Below, piece after piece: positions 39,640 through 51,960 of a stretch of 64,000 nucleotides of DNA. A model generated the notes under the pieces. It saw only the letters and a list, made by a program, of their open reading frames with translations. It was not told the DNA's origin and ran no database searches. How positions within the stretch are numbered: position 1 is the first letter of the stretch; the number at the start of each line of letters is the position of its first letter. Source of the DNA: Silene latifolia (taxonomy: Eukaryota; Streptophyta; Magnoliopsida; Caryophyllales; Caryophyllaceae). Made by a program: the position numbers and the translations under genes. The DNA lies in the NCBI RefSeq assembly GCF_048544455.1, contig NC_133538.1:451435311-451499310 (forward strand). Direction: 5' to 3'.

Positions 39640-40560
39640 GTAATGTTGTATGAGTTTTATAAGTGTAAATGTGATGTTTTACGAGTGTAAATGTAACAGT
39701 TTAAGAGTGTAAATTTGATTTTTTGTGACGGAAATTTTGAATTTATATAATTTTAACATTTTACAAGTATAAATGTGATGTTTTACGAGTGTAAATGTAA
39801 CATTTTAAGAGTGTAGATTTGATTTTTTGTGACGAAAATTTTGAATTTATATAATTTTAACATTTTACAAGTGTAAATGTGATGTTTTACGAGTGTAAAT
39901 GTAACATTTTAAGAGTGTAAATTTGATTTTTTGTGACGGAAATTTTGAATTTATATAATTTTAACATTTTACATGTGTAAATGTGATGTTTTACGAGTGT
40001 AAATGTAACATTTTAAGAGTGTAAATGTGATTTTTTGTGACGGAAATTTTGAATTTATATAATTTTAACATTTTACAAGTATAAATTTGATGTTTTACGA
40101 GTGTAAATGTAACATTTTAAGAGTGTAAATTTGATTTTTTGTGACGGAAATTTTGAATTTATATAATTTTAACATTTTACAAGTGTAAATGTGATGTTTT
40201 ACGAGTGTAAATGTAACATTTTAAGAGTGTAGATTTGATTTTTTGTGACGGAAATTTTGAATTTATATAATTTTAACATTTTACAAGTGTAAATGTGATG
40301 TTTTACGAGTGTAAATGTAACATTTTAAGAGTGTAAATTTGATTTTTTGTGACGGAAATTTTGAATTTATATAATTTTAACATTTTACATGTGTAAATGT
40401 GATGTTTTACGAGTGTAAATGTGATTTTTTTTTACGGAAATTTTGAATTTATATAATTTTAACATTTTACAAGTGTAAATGTGATGTTTTACGAGTGTAA
40501 ATGTAACATTTTAAGAGAGTAAATTTGATTTTTTAGTCAATTTTCTATATGAAAATTTGA
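39640..40560. repeat. 104-bp higher-order tandem repeat
   Basis: The landmark GTGACGGAAATTTTG recurs at 39725, 39829, 39933, 40037, 40141, 40245 and 40349, exactly 104 bases apart each time, then a shortened copy near 40433. Each unit holds three GTGTAAAT submotifs and the AATTTATATAATTTTAAC spacer. Near-identical units with a strict period indicate recent amplification within the older array. Confidence 0.96.
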
Positions 40561-40799
40561 ATTTATTTAATCTTAACATGTTACCGAGTGTAAATGTGGT
40601 GTTTTACGAGTGTAAATTTAGTATTTTAAGTGTCAATTTGAAGGTATGCGAGTGTAAATTTGAAGGTTTTAGAGTGTAACTTTTGTCCTTTGAGTGTGAA
40701 TTTGGTCCTTTATAAGTGTAAGTTTGCCCTTTACGAGTAAAACTTTAGTACGACTACCAAAAACGCCACCATCATCGTCCTTCCCCACCAACTCATATC

Positions 40800-41330
40800 C
40801 ACAAAAAATATGAGTGCAAATTTATATAATGTAAAGAAATACGAGTGTAAATGTAAAGAAATACGAGTGTAAATGTAAAGAAATACGAGTGTAAATGTAA
40901 GGAAATATAAGTGTAAATTTAAAGAATTATGAGTGTAAATATCCACAAAAATTTTATTTTTTAGGCAATTCATATCAACCACCATGTAGTACAACTTTGA
41001 TAAAGAAATACAAGTGTAAATATAAAGAAATACGAGTGTAAATGTTAAGAAATACGAGTGTAAATGTTAAGAAATATGAGTGTAAATTTAAAGAAATACG
41101 AGTGTAAATGTGAGGAGATACAAGTGTAAATTTAAGAGCAATACGAGTGTAAATGTGAGGAGATACAAGTGTAAATTTAAATAAAAACGAGTGTAAATGT
41201 GAGGAGATACAAGTGTAAATTTAAATAAAAACGAGTGTAAATGTGAGGAAATACAAGTGTAAATTTAAAGAATTATGAGTGTAAATCTGACAAAAATGTA
41301 TAGAATACGAGTGTAAATCTGAAAATAAAT
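40800..41330. repeat. ~20-23-bp array of element B2 (GAGTGTAAATGTAAAGAAATA)
   Basis: A looser tandem array in opposite orientation to the B1 array. A 41-bp sub-period with ACGAGTGTAAATGTGAGGAG is visible at 41098-41260. Confidence 0.85.
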
Positions 41331-42552
41331 ATATTTATTAGATCTAATAATAAAAAAAATGACAATATGATTATTTTTCAATATAGATCTACAAAAATAG
41401 AGTGTATAATATAGATCTACAAAAATAAAAAAAAGTAGATCTGTAACTTTAACAAAAAATTTATAACCCCCACAACAAACAATAACCTATTAAATTAAAA
41501 TAAAAGATGAAAATTAAAAAATCCTATTAATCTGGAAAAAAAAACATGAAACAGCCGATCTACAAACAACAAACAAGAACAATTTTTTTTGAAATTGAAC
41601 AAACAAACAACAAAACAACAACAACACAATAACCTATTAAATTAAAATAAAAGATGAAAACTAAAAGATCCTATTAATCTGAAAAAAAAAAAATATATAT
41701 AAATGAAAGAGCCGATCTACAAACAACAAACAAGAACCATTTTTTTTAAATTGAACAAAAAAACAACAAAACAAAAACAACACAATAACCTATTAAATTA
41801 AAATAAAAGATGAAAACTAAAAGATCCTACTAATCTGAAAAAAAAAAAATGAAACAGCCGATCTACAAACAACAAACAAGAACCATTTGTTTTGAAATTG
41901 AACAAACAAACAACAAAACAACAACAACAACAAACTTGAACAAACAACAACAAAAAAGATCCCGGCGTGAGGGCGGCGTGGTGAGGACGGTGTGATGAGG
42001 ACGGCGTGAGTGCGGCCAGATCTGAAAAAAAAAGAGGAGGCGACGGGAATGGTGGTGAGTGCGGCTGTGGTTGTTGGAGTGGCGACTGGGGTTGGGAATG
42101 GTGGTGCCGGTTTGTGGTGGAGAATGGCGGTGGCGAGGGAGGTCGGGGCTGTGGTGGTGGCGGCTGGTCGGTGTAGGGTTGTTGGGGAAGAGGCGTTGTG
42201 GCTGGGTGGTGGGTGGTGGTAGTCGGGTTGTTAGGAGGGAGTTTTTTTTTTTTTTTTGGTTTTCTGAATTGTTTTGTTTTATGGATTTTTTTGGTTTTTA
42301 GAGGGATGGAGGGAGGATATTTGTGTGAGAGGAGAGAGAAGTGAGTGGAAAAAGAAGGGTTTTATAGTGAAATTAGAGGTTTGTTTAGTGATGGTAGTGA
42401 GGGAAAGTGATTAATTAGCATCAATCCCCTCCTTTTAGCATTAATCCCCCCTTTTTTCCTTTCAATCTCAACCCCTTATCCCATCTTTTCAATGGTCCTA
42501 ATGAGGACTTATGGACTCAAGGATTTTAGGTAGACTCACTTGATCCTTTTTC

Positions 42553-42572
42553 TATATATATATATATATATA
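42553..42572. repeat. Short (TA)10 microsatellite
   Basis: It borders elements B2 and C. Confidence 0.9.
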
Positions 42573-45500
42573 AGAGATCAACTAAGGCCATGTATATGTA
42601 TTGAGTCCATAAGTTCTATAAAAGGCCATTGGATGGTGAAAATGGATGGCCAAGATCAACCACAAAAAAGTGTGTTTAATAGCTAATCTCACTATCTCTC
42701 TCCTCCTTCACTAATCCACTCTAATTAATCACTAATTTACTATATATTTTTTTTTCACTCATCCATTTCTCTCTCATCTTACACATTTCATTTCTCTCAA
42801 ACTCAAACTCTCAAAAAAAACCCAAATAAATAAAAAACCCAAAAATCCAAATAAATAAAAAACCCAAAAATCCAAATAAATAAATAAAACCCAACAAATC
42901 CAAATAAATCAAAAAACCCAAAAAATCCAAATAAATAAAAAAACCCAAATAAATCATTCATTCATCTCTTCCTCATTCACTACCACTCACCACTATCCCA
43001 TCCGACACCACCCACCGCCCACCTCCACCGTCCACCGCCACCCACCACCGCTGTCGGTAAATTCTATAAACTCGTTTTTTTTTTCCATATTTTGCGTCTC
43101 GGTTTTTTCGTCACTTTTTTTTTTCTCCAGATTTTGGTGATATACTTTTTTTTATCTAAGATTTACTAAAATATTTTTCATAAAATTTGTTATTTTAATC
43201 TTAACTATATAAAAATTCTTATAATTTGTTGATTTTTAATCTTATATTTCACATTTTTATATAAAATGATATAATGACTAAAGTATACACAGTTATGGAC
43301 AAAAGTTATACAAATAAGGACTAAAGTTATACAAAAATTGACTAAAGTTATACAAATATGGACTAAAGTTATACAAATAAAGACTAAAGTTATACAAGAA
43401 TTGATCAAAGTTATACAAATATGGACTAAAGTTATACAAATAAGGACTAAAGTTATACAAGAATTGACTAAAGTTATACAAATATGGACTACAGTTATAC
43501 AAATAAGGACTAAAGAAACACTAAAGTTATACAAAAATGGACTAAAGTTATACAAAAATTGCCTAAAGTTATACAAATAAGGACTAAAGTTATACAAAAA
43601 CGGACTAAAGTTATACAAATAATGACTAAAGTTATACAAAAATGGACTAAAGTTATACAAATAAGGACTAAAGTTATACAAATAAGGACTAAAGTTATAC
43701 AAAAATGGACTAAAGTTATACAAAAATGGACTAAAGTTATACATTTGGACAAAAGTTATATTACATTTAGTCCATATTTGTACAAAAAAGGACTAAAGTT
43801 ATACAAAAATGGACTAAAGTTATACAAAAATGGACTAAAATTATACATTTGGACAAAAGTTATATTACATTTAGTCCATATTTGTATAACTTTAACTCAT
43901 AATGATATAACTTTTATCATAAATATTGTAACTTTAATATTTAAAGGGTGCAACTTTAGTCAAAAATTGTATAACTTTAGTCCATAATAGTATAACTTTA
44001 GTCATTTTATGTATAACTTTAGTACAAATTTGTATAAGTTTAGTCCATAATAGTATAACTTCAGTCATTTTATGTATAACTTTAGTACAAATTTGTATAA
44101 CTTTAGTCCAAAATTATATAACTTACTCAAATTAGTCAGTGAAGTTGCATAGTATAACTTCAGTCATTTTTTGTAAAACTTTAGTCCAAATTTGTATAAC
44201 TTTAGTCCAAATTTGTATAACTTTAGTCCAAATTTGTATAACTTTAGGAATATAAATTCAGATTTAAAACCAACACAATATAACTTTAGTCATAATTAGT
44301 GCAACTTTCATCACAAGTAGTGTAACTAGTCATGTAGTCCAAGTTCGCGTAACTTTAATGTTTGAAGTCTATAACTTTAGTCGTAAGTAGTGTAACTTTA
44401 TTAGCAGTTAGTATAACTTTAGTTGTATTTACATATAGTTTTGAAAATTCAAAATAAAAAAAGTGATGAAAGTTGAGAAGAAGAAAACTAGATCTGAAAA
44501 CTAATAATAAAAAAATAACCAAATAACAATAAGAAAAAAAAACCCATAATAACAAAAACCAATAAAACCCATAATAACAAAAAACCCGTTAATCTAACAA
44601 AAAAACTCGTAAATCTAACAAAAAAACCAAATATAAAAAAAACCAAATAACAATAACAAAAAAAAACCAAATAACAAAATCATGATTCATCAAAAAAAAT
44701 TAACAATGAAAAATTTATATATCGTGTGTATAACTTTAATGCACGCAGTGTATAACTTTAATAGACAATATGTATAACATTAGTACAAAATTTGTGTAAC
44801 TCTAATTTATACAATGTATAACTTTAGAGGTTAATAGTATGAATGACCCATGACAATAACAAATTATATACATAAATAAAAAAGGTAAATCTGAAAAAAA
44901 AACAAATCAAATAACAATAACAACCAAATACCAAAATAAAAAAATATAACAAAAACAAAGATCTAATCTGAAAACAAAAACCAAAATAACAAAAACCAAA
45001 ATAACAAAAATAAACAAATAAAAAAGTAACAAATAACAAATAACAAATAACAAATAACAAATAACAAAAACAAACAAAGAAAAAGTGAATCTGAAAAAAT
45101 GAAGAACAACAATGCATTTGTGGCGGGAATGTGGTGAGGCGTGAATGGTGAATCTGGGACGGAGGTGAGGCGGGAATGAAGAACAAAAAATGAAGAACAA
45201 AGTGAATCTGGGACGGAGGTGAGGCGTGAATGGTGGCGGCGGGAATGTGGTGGTGGGGTTTTTGTCGTGGATTTTTGTCGTGGGTTTGTCGTGAGATGGT
45301 GGTGGTGTGTTGGGGTGGTGTAGATCTGGCAGAGGAGGAAGGCATTGATGCGGTGGAGGTAGGCGGCAGTGGTGGTGGCGGAATAATGCGGGAATAAGGA
45401 CGGGGGAGTAGGGCGGGAACTGGTGGTCTGCTGCGGGTAGTGGAGGAGTAGTGGGCTCGGGAGCTGGTGGTCTGCTGCGGGTGTTGGTGAGTCCGGTGGT

Positions 45501-45873
45501 GACGGCGTGAAGGGGTGGCAGTTGGCAGGTGTGGCGGTTGTGGTTCGTGGCAAGTGTGGTCGGGTGTGGTGGTGGTAAGGGAGGCAGTTTTACAATTTTT
45601 GTTTTGGTTTTTGTTGGTTTTTTTTGTTTGATTTTGTTTTGTGAGAGAAAAAAAAGAGAGATAATGAGGGAATAAGAGAAGTGAGAGAGAAGAATAATGA
45701 GGAAGTGAGTAGGGAGATTATAATGTGGAAGAAGTTGTACATAATTAGGAGTTATACATAATTAGGGAGGGAGATTAGGGAGGGAGATTTGTGGCCCTTA
45801 AATGAGATGTAATCTCATCCCTCCATTTCCCTCATCCAAAGGCTCTTATGTAATATCATGGCCTTACTAGAAC

Positions 45874-45880
<7 letters not shown>
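42573..45880. mobile_element. Microsatellite-bordered element C
   Basis: The left end is TTGAGTCCATAAGTTC..GGCCATTGGATGG. The right end (ATCCAAAGGCTCTTATGTAA..ATGGCC) is its degraded inverted counterpart. Then come a leader-like stretch (42700-42960) and a CCACC-rich block (42985-43055), the array (43275-44260), A-rich sequence with repeated CAAATAACAATAA, and a G-rich block at 45110-45600. It shares its right end and part of its array flank with element A. Reverse-strand frames over 44824-45553 are Pro/His/Ser-rich and have no recognisable domain. Confidence 0.6.
43275..44260. repeat. 21-bp tandem array of element C, with internal orientation switch
   Basis: ACTAAAGTTATACAAAAATGG units run on one strand to about 43865. 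After GGACAAAAGTTATATTACAT the array continues in the opposite orientation (TATAACTTTAGTCCA) to about 44260. A 100-bp segment with this switch occurs twice (43745-43790 and 43853-43885). Confidence 0.9.
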
Positions 45881-45964
<84 letters not shown>

Positions 45965-45971
45965 TATATAA
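45881..45971. repeat. (CT)n-(TA)n compound microsatellite
   Basis: CT units to about 45904, then interrupted TA units. It separates elements C and D and has the same CT-then-TA order as 36831-36937. Confidence 0.95.
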
Positions 45972-47950
45972 GTCAAGTTCAAATGAGTTCACCTAAATTG
46001 GTGAGTCTCTAAGTCCTAATCCTAGCCATAGATCTTATAAGATTGATGGTTGAGATTTGAAACTTTTAGGATGAAACTTTAATACTTTGTAAGTGAAACT
46101 TTAACCTATGAGTATACTTTTGATTCTTTACGATTGTAACTTTAATATGTAATGTTGTTTTGTAAATAAAAATTTAAGTTTTTGTTACACAATGTTATTT
46201 TAAATATTTAAATTGATTTTTGAGTTTAACTTTAATATTTTACGAGTGAAACTTTAATGTTATAAATTGAAACTTTAATTTTTTTAAGGCATTTTTAATA
46301 TAAAAATTTGAATTTATGTAATAATGTAATTGTTACTAATATTTATTTAAATTCACCGATTTAGATATGCAACTTTAATGTTTTACGAATAAAAATTTAA
46401 TGCTAAAAATTACAAATTTAATTTGTTAATATAACAATTTAAATTTATGTTATAATGTAATTGTGACTAATATTTATTTAATTTTACTGTTTTATGAATG
46501 TAACTTTAATGTTTTACGATTAAAACTTTAACGCTAAAAATAACAACTTTAATTCTTTTAGGCCAATTCTAATATAAAAATTTGAATTTATGTAATAAAG
46601 TAATTTTAACGATTTATGTAACTTTAATTTTTTTGGGCCAATTCTAATATAAAAATTTGAATTTATGTAATAAAGTAATTTTAACGGTTTATGTAACTTC
46701 AGTCCTGATTTATGAAACTTTATTCTCTTTTGAGTGTAACTTTAACCCTTGACGGTGAAACTTTATACTAATATGGTGATTTTTGATATATTATTTTTAA
46801 TTTACGTAATTTTAGTCTTTTACGAGTGTAATTTTAGTTCATGTCACTGTAACTTTAGTATTTAACGGTGAAACTTTAGTCTTGACATCACCAAAGTCAA
46901 CTAATAACAACCACCACCTCCTTTGTCACGGCACCTGACCCACCGCTAACTTCAAAAACCACCACGACCCCCCTGCAACCACCACCCCACACTCCACCAG
47001 TGTCGCCTTCTCTAACCACCACCAAAAAAAAAAAGAAACAGGATAAGGGAGAGAGGCGGCAACCTTCAACAACCAGCGCCAACCCCGAACCCCCGACCAC
47101 CTGACCCACCACCAAAACTAACCCAAACCACCACTCCCACCACATAAATTTAAAAACAAAAAAACAAGAGAAAGGACAAGAAAGAAAGAAAGGCAGCCTT
47201 CAATAACCACCACGAACACCCACCGACAACCGACCAGACCCACCACGAACACCCACCCCAACCACCACAACACCACCACCCCAAAACATAGATCTGAAAA
47301 AAAAGGAGAGGTGGTAGAACGGGTGCTGCCGTGAAGGAGAAGGGGCTCGTGGGTTGTTGACCAGTGAGGGAGTGGTGGCGGTGAGGTGGTCCTTGAATGG
47401 AGGGTTATGGGTGGCGGGCACGGGAGAGGCGGTAGTTCTGGGGATATGAAGAGGCGGGACCTCAAATTCAAATTCGAAAAAAAAGAATAGTGGCGGGATT
47501 TCAGAGGAGGAAGAGAGGGAGGCCATGAGTGGTTGGGTGCGGCGTTTTGTGGTGGCGGCAGTGGGGTTCGACGTGGCAGTGGTGGTTCTTGTCGGCGTGT
47601 GGCTGCTGTTGTTGGTGTTGCTTGAAGACGATAGGGGAAGGAGGTCATTGACAGTGATAATGATTGAATCTGGTAGTGGAAGGGTGGCGGCGGCGGTAGT
47701 AGTCGTATAGGGTGGTGGCCGACGGAGGGAGAAGATGGGAGAATAGGAGAGAAGATGGAAATAGAGAGAGAAGTGGGAGTGATGGAGGCTGGGTGAATGA
47801 ATGAGTGAGTGAGGATGAATTAGGGTTTTATGCTGTAAAATTTAATCTTGGCCCTTCATTTTGTTCTAATCTTGACCATTTATTCTTCTAATCTAAGAGC
47901 TAAGATGAGGACTCATGGACTCATCTAATCTAAGAGGACTCATTTGAACC

Positions 47951-47953
<3 letters not shown>
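45972..47953. mobile_element. Microsatellite-bordered element D
   Basis: The left end is CAAGTTCAAATGAGTTCACC...GTGAGTCTCTAAGTCC. The right end is GGACTCATGGACTC...GAGGACTCATTTGAACCTA, an inverted match. The array region (46060-46885) repeats GTAACTTTAATGTTTTACGA-like words. A C-rich block (46890-47280) turns into a G-rich block (47300-47720). Pro/Thr-rich reverse frames over 47118-47648 have no known domain. It ends at (TA)n 47954. Confidence 0.6.
46060..46885. repeat. Degenerate array of GAAACTTTAATGTTTTACGA words, element D
   Basis: The core (A/T)AACTTTAAT or AACTTTAGT recurs about 20 times with irregular spacing, and a 90-bp block (AATATAAAAATTTGAATTTATGTAATAA..) occurs three or four times. 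The core resembles TATAACTTTAGTC of elements A and C. Confidence 0.75.

Positions 47954-48032
<79 letters not shown>
47954..48032. repeat. (TA)n microsatellite, right border of element D
   Basis: About 39 TA units followed by unrelated single-copy-looking sequence and the gene promoter. Confidence 0.97.
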
Positions 48033-48038
<6 letters not shown>

Positions 48039-48122
48039 TCATGTGAAGCACCCTTCTTAGGGTGAGGCGGTTGAACCATTTACTCATCATTGGATCTAAT
48101 TATTACAAATGCACCAGATGTT

Positions 48123-48141
48123 GACACGTGTCCCCTATATA
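48123..48141 (+). promoter_or_regulatory. G-box/ABRE palindrome and TATA box of the F-box-like gene
   Basis: GACACGTGTC (48123-48132), a G-box with ACGT core, is followed by TATATA at 48136-48141 and a C/T-rich leader (48145-48240). This arrangement is typical of a plant core promoter. The G-box would bind bZIP or bHLH factors. Confidence 0.55.
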
Positions 48142-49089
48142 CTCCCAACTAACTCACTTTCCCTCATTTACAATCTCACTTCCCCTCATTTATTTCTCTC
48201 TCTTCCTTCAGCTACTTTTCCGCCATTATCGCCATTATCACCGAGCTTCTACGAGCTCATCTATTCCGCCATTTCCCTTCATCCTCAATCATTTACTCCG
48301 TCCACTCTCTCTCTCTTCAGCTTGTCTTCAGCCGAGCTCCGTCTTCGCCATTCGCTGAACTCCGTCACATTTGTTCCGCCATTGAAGTCGATTTATCCTC
48401 TTCTTCGTATGCTCCTTTCTGTTTCTTTACTAAATTTATTTAATTAGTTTAATTACTCAGTTTTCTCTTATTTTTCTATTTTCCTTCACTAGACTTCGTT
48501 TGATTTCTATGCATTTCGTTTCTGCTCGATTATGCTCACAATTTGATTGAAGTTTTCTCTTATTTTTCAATTTTCCGTTTCTTTACTAAATTATTGTTGT
48601 TATTACGCAGGTTTTGATTTCTTTGTGAGCATAATCGAACACAGTAGGAACGCATAAAATCAATTGCAGTCGATTTCTACGCTTTTTCGTATGTTCCTTT
48701 CTATTTCTTTACTAGATTTTGATTTTTTTTCTTATTTAGTTAAATTTTAGGTTATAAACTTCATTAATTAGTTTAATTAAGGAGTTTTGCTCTTGTTTTA
48801 CTATTTTCCTTCACTCGACTTCCATTGATTTTTATGCGTTCCTTATCTCCTTAATTATTCTTTGAATTGAAGTTTCATTGTTATTCTTCATTGTTAGTTA
48901 TGTCCGATTTCATGTATCCTATGTTTTTGTGAATCTAGGAGGTAAATTTGTGAAACCAGTAGCTTATTTTTATATTATCTTCAAACTTGGACTTAATGTT
49001 CGTCATTTGTTTGTTAAGATTTCGTTTACCTACTTCTGTGAAACCTAGAATTTATTTTGTGAATCTATGAGGTAAATTTGTGAAACCAG

Positions 49090-50442
49090 TGGTAATACTC
49101 CGTATTTATAAGTCTTTGGGTACTCTATCGGGTAGGCCTTACTCTGTCGAGTAAGGGTGAGTTGCGTTTTAAAATAGTTTCTGACTTGTTGGGTACTCGA
49201 TCGAGTAACTATGATACTCGATCGAGTAAGGGGGTACTCGATCGAGTACCTTAGCTACTCGATCGAGTAGCCTTCTGAGGAGTTATTTCTCGGGTTTTGT
49301 TAATTATGCGATTAAGGTATATAATCTTTTCCGTTATTGTTCTAAACACTTTTCAAAACCTAATTTACTGTCAAGAGAGAAAGCAAAGTACGTTCATCAC
49401 CTTAATCGCATTGTTAGCAAATCCCGGAGTTTGGAAGGTCGGATTTCATCGTTCTTTATACCGTTGTGATCCTTGCGTCAAGGGTAAGACCTATATACCA
49501 TTTTTATAATGTTTCCTTAAAGTTGGTTAAACCTTAATTTGGGAATTGGGGGTTTTGTAGTATGTTATGCTTGGTAGTGATTATATGTTTGTATGTTAGG
49601 AGGAGGATTCGTAGAGGAAGCTTTTTGATATCAGCTGTGAGATCGTCTGATTGTTGTGCTTTCCAAGTAGGGTTTCCCTACTCAGTATTAGTTACATAAT
49701 GTGTGTTGATTGTGCTGTAATTAGTACTTGTTGTTTGGTTTCGTAACGGTTGTTGATTGATTGTTGTTGATGGATGTGATTGTTTGTCTCTGGTTCTCGA
49801 GATGCGTTCTCGGCTGAGTGGAGTCACTTGCGGGAGTGGCTTCACGCCCTAGTTTCGCCCTCCGTGGTACCCGCCACGGGAGGGGATGTGCACATTAATG
49901 GGACAGGGTTATCGCTCGGTATGATGAGCGAGGCTTAGGTGGGAATGGTCTGCGGTCCCCCATCGGCGGGCTGGTCCAGGTGGACGATCGGTGACGGAGA
50001 TGGAGTGGAGTGGATGATTGTGTATGATTGTATGAGCTGTATTGTTTTTGTTCGATTGGTTATATGATTTATGTAAATAGTAGTCGACCCCGATTATTGT
50101 TTAAAACTGCGGTGATCCATTCGAGGATGGTGAGCGGATATTGAGCAGTATGAGATGAGTATCTTGGGATAGCCGGGATGTGCCACAATATGATGATAGA
50201 AGTCTTCCGCTGTAGCTTAGTAGTTTTCATGACATTTCAGTTAGATCAGTAAACAGTCAGTTTGAGAACATGTATTGTACTTTTGGTTTTGGTTTTGAGA
50301 TTGTAACCTTTCACTAAGTATTTCTATTTAAACGTTGTTTCTCTATTGTTTATTTGATTATCATTGCCTCGGGTAACCGAGATGGTAACATCCTTATACC
50401 TAGGTGGTCCTGGTAAGGCACTTGGAGTATGGGGGTGTTACA
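49090..50442 (+). mobile_element. Solo LTR (1,353 bp) related to the LTR at 7164-8523
   Basis: It begins TGGTAATACTCCG and ends GGGGGTGTTACA. CCAG (or CCAGT) flanks both sides (49086-49089 and 50443-50446). The empty site can be inferred from a nearby duplicate: AATTTGTGAAACCAGTAGC at 48951-48969 versus the split version here. Near its start are two degenerate and four perfect ACTCGATCGAGT-type motifs (49137-49270). The middle has the CACTTGCGGGAGTGGCTTCA and CCGCCACGGGAGGGGATGTG blocks of the chromovirus-type LTR. It arose by LTR-LTR recombination. Confidence 0.93.
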
Positions 50443-50734
50443 CCAGTAGCATATTGTTATATTATCTTCAAACTTAATCTGACTTCTGCTGTTGTTGCTT
50501 CATTTTTAATTTTAGTAGTTTTGCCTCTATTTTGCCGTTTTGCACCGCTGAGTACGGTATTTTGTGATTAGCTTGTCATTCTTTGGCTGCGTGTTGCATT
50601 TTCAGAGGTTTGCATAAATTACACTTGCTAATTTGTCTTCTTAAATGTGTTGTTGCTTGAATGTTCATTGAATAAGGTCTGAGATTACAAAGAAGCAGAG
50701 AAACAAATTAAGAAGAAAAGAGCAAAATAGATGA

Positions 50735-51065
50735 CTTTAACCACTTATAATGACCAAGTTTCACAAAACAAGCCCTTAGATTCACTGAATAAGGTCTGAG
50801 ATTCACAAAACAAGGTCTGTGAATTCACCAAATAAAGGTATGAGCAAAATAGATGATTTTAACCACTTATAATGACCAAGTTTCACAAAACAAGCCCTTA
50901 GATTCACTGAATAAGGTCTGAGATTCACAAAACAAGGTTTGCGAATTCACCAAATAAAGTATGAGCAAAATAGATAATTTTTACCACTTATAATGACCAA
51001 GTTTCACAAAACAAGCCCTTAGATTCACTGAACAAGGTCTGAGATTCACAAAACAAGGTCTGAGA
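50735..51065. repeat. 122-bp tandem repeat, block 1 (about 2.7 units)
   Basis: Units start at ACCACTTATAATGACC: 50739, 50862 and 50983. Each contains GTTTCACAAAACAAGCCC, TAAGGTCTGAGATTC and GAATTCACCAAATAAAG. The block ends at 51065, where an exon-like duplicate begins. Confidence 0.95.
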
Positions 51066-51118
51066 ATCTAAACCTTTTTATTTTCCCTGCTTTTATGATT
51101 CCTAGATCCAATTGTGTG

Positions 51119-51178
51119 ACCAAGATCAAGTGTCATTTCGCGAACTTTATGTCACTGAAAAACAAACAGCTATGGATT
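51119..51178 (+). pseudogene. Duplicated fragment of the F-box-like coding exon
   Basis: About 60 bases (ACCAAGATCAAGTGTCATTT ... CAAACAGCTA) repeat bases 52178-52229 of the coding exon, then diverge. With the neighbouring duplicated non-coding exon this shows a tandem duplication in the gene's 5' region. Confidence 0.88.
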
Positions 51179-51407
51179 GAATAAGTTCTGTATCCTCTTC
51201 GTCATTATCATTGTGCTTAGATTACTTATTATTTTTGTTTTTATGCAGGTTTAATTCGTTTACTTAGCATAATCAAGCACCTTCGGAACGCCTAACATCA
51301 ATTGAAAAACAATTTTCCTGCTTCTTCGTACGGTTTTCCCTCTTTCTTACCTATTATCACTTAAATTCAGTTAATTTTTGTAGCTTATTGTTATAATGTA
51401 ATATTCT

Positions 51408-51960
51408 TTAACCACTTATAATGACCAAGTTTCACAAAACAAGCCCTTAGATTCACTGAATATGGTCTGAGATTCACAAAACAAGGTATGTGAATTCACC
51501 AAATAAAGGTATGAGCAAAATAGATGATTTTAACCACTTATAATGACCAAGTTTCATAAAACAAGCCCTTAGATTCACTGAATAAGGTCTGAGATTCATA
51601 AAACAAGGTCTGTGAATTCACCAAATAAAGGTATGAGCAAAATAGATGATTTTAACCATTTATAATGACCAAGTTTCACAAAACAAGCCCTTAAATTCAC
51701 TGAATAAGGTCTGAGATTCACAAAACAAGGTCTCTGAATTCACCAAATAAAGTATGAGCAAAATAGATGATTTTAACCACTCATAATGACCAGGTTTCAC
51801 AAAACAAGCCCTTAGATTCACTGAATAAGGTTTGAGATTCACAAAACAAGGTCTGTGAATTCACCAAATAAAGGTATGAGCAAAATAGATGATTTAACCA
51901 CTTATAATGGCCAAGTTTCACTTAACAAGGTCTGAGATTCACAAAACAAGGTCTGAGAAT
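51408..51960. repeat. 122-bp tandem repeat, block 2 (about 4.5 units)
   Basis: Units start at 51411, 51533, 51655, 51776 and 51897, 121-122 bases apart, with few differences. They are the same as block 1. Confidence 0.95.

Larger units (their letters stand above)
39372..42552. mobile_element. Microsatellite-bordered element B2, inverted relative to B1
   Basis: The left end is CTAATGAGTCCAACATG...CATTGAGTCCATAAGTCC and the right end is the reverse complement of that word set (GGACTTATGGACTCAA...), next to TA repeats at 42553. From left to right it mirrors B1: the CCCTCTAGCCCCTAATTAAT segment, arrays of GTGTAAATGT, three near-identical ~115-bp blocks of AACAACAAACAAGAAC and CCTATTAAATTAAAATAAAA (41480-41940), a G-rich block (41960-42240), and GGTTTTATAGTGAAA (reverse TATA) at 42358. 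There is no TA tract between B1 and B2, so the pair forms one long imperfect palindrome. Confidence 0.6.

Noticed and set aside
43205..43987. ORFs with YNFSPYL or TKVIQIR repeats
   Set aside because: Translation of the 21-bp array in element C.
44824..45553. Pro/His/Ser/Thr-rich reverse ORFs
   Set aside because: The C-rich strand of the G-rich block in element C. Two overlapping frames are open and no domain is recognised.
47118..47648. Pro/Thr-rich 176-codon reverse ORF
   Set aside because: It spans a C-rich to G-rich switch in element D, and composition explains its openness.
48109..48447. 112-codon ORF at the promoter of the F-box-like gene
   Set aside because: It starts upstream of the TATA box and runs through a C/T-rich leader into a predicted intron.
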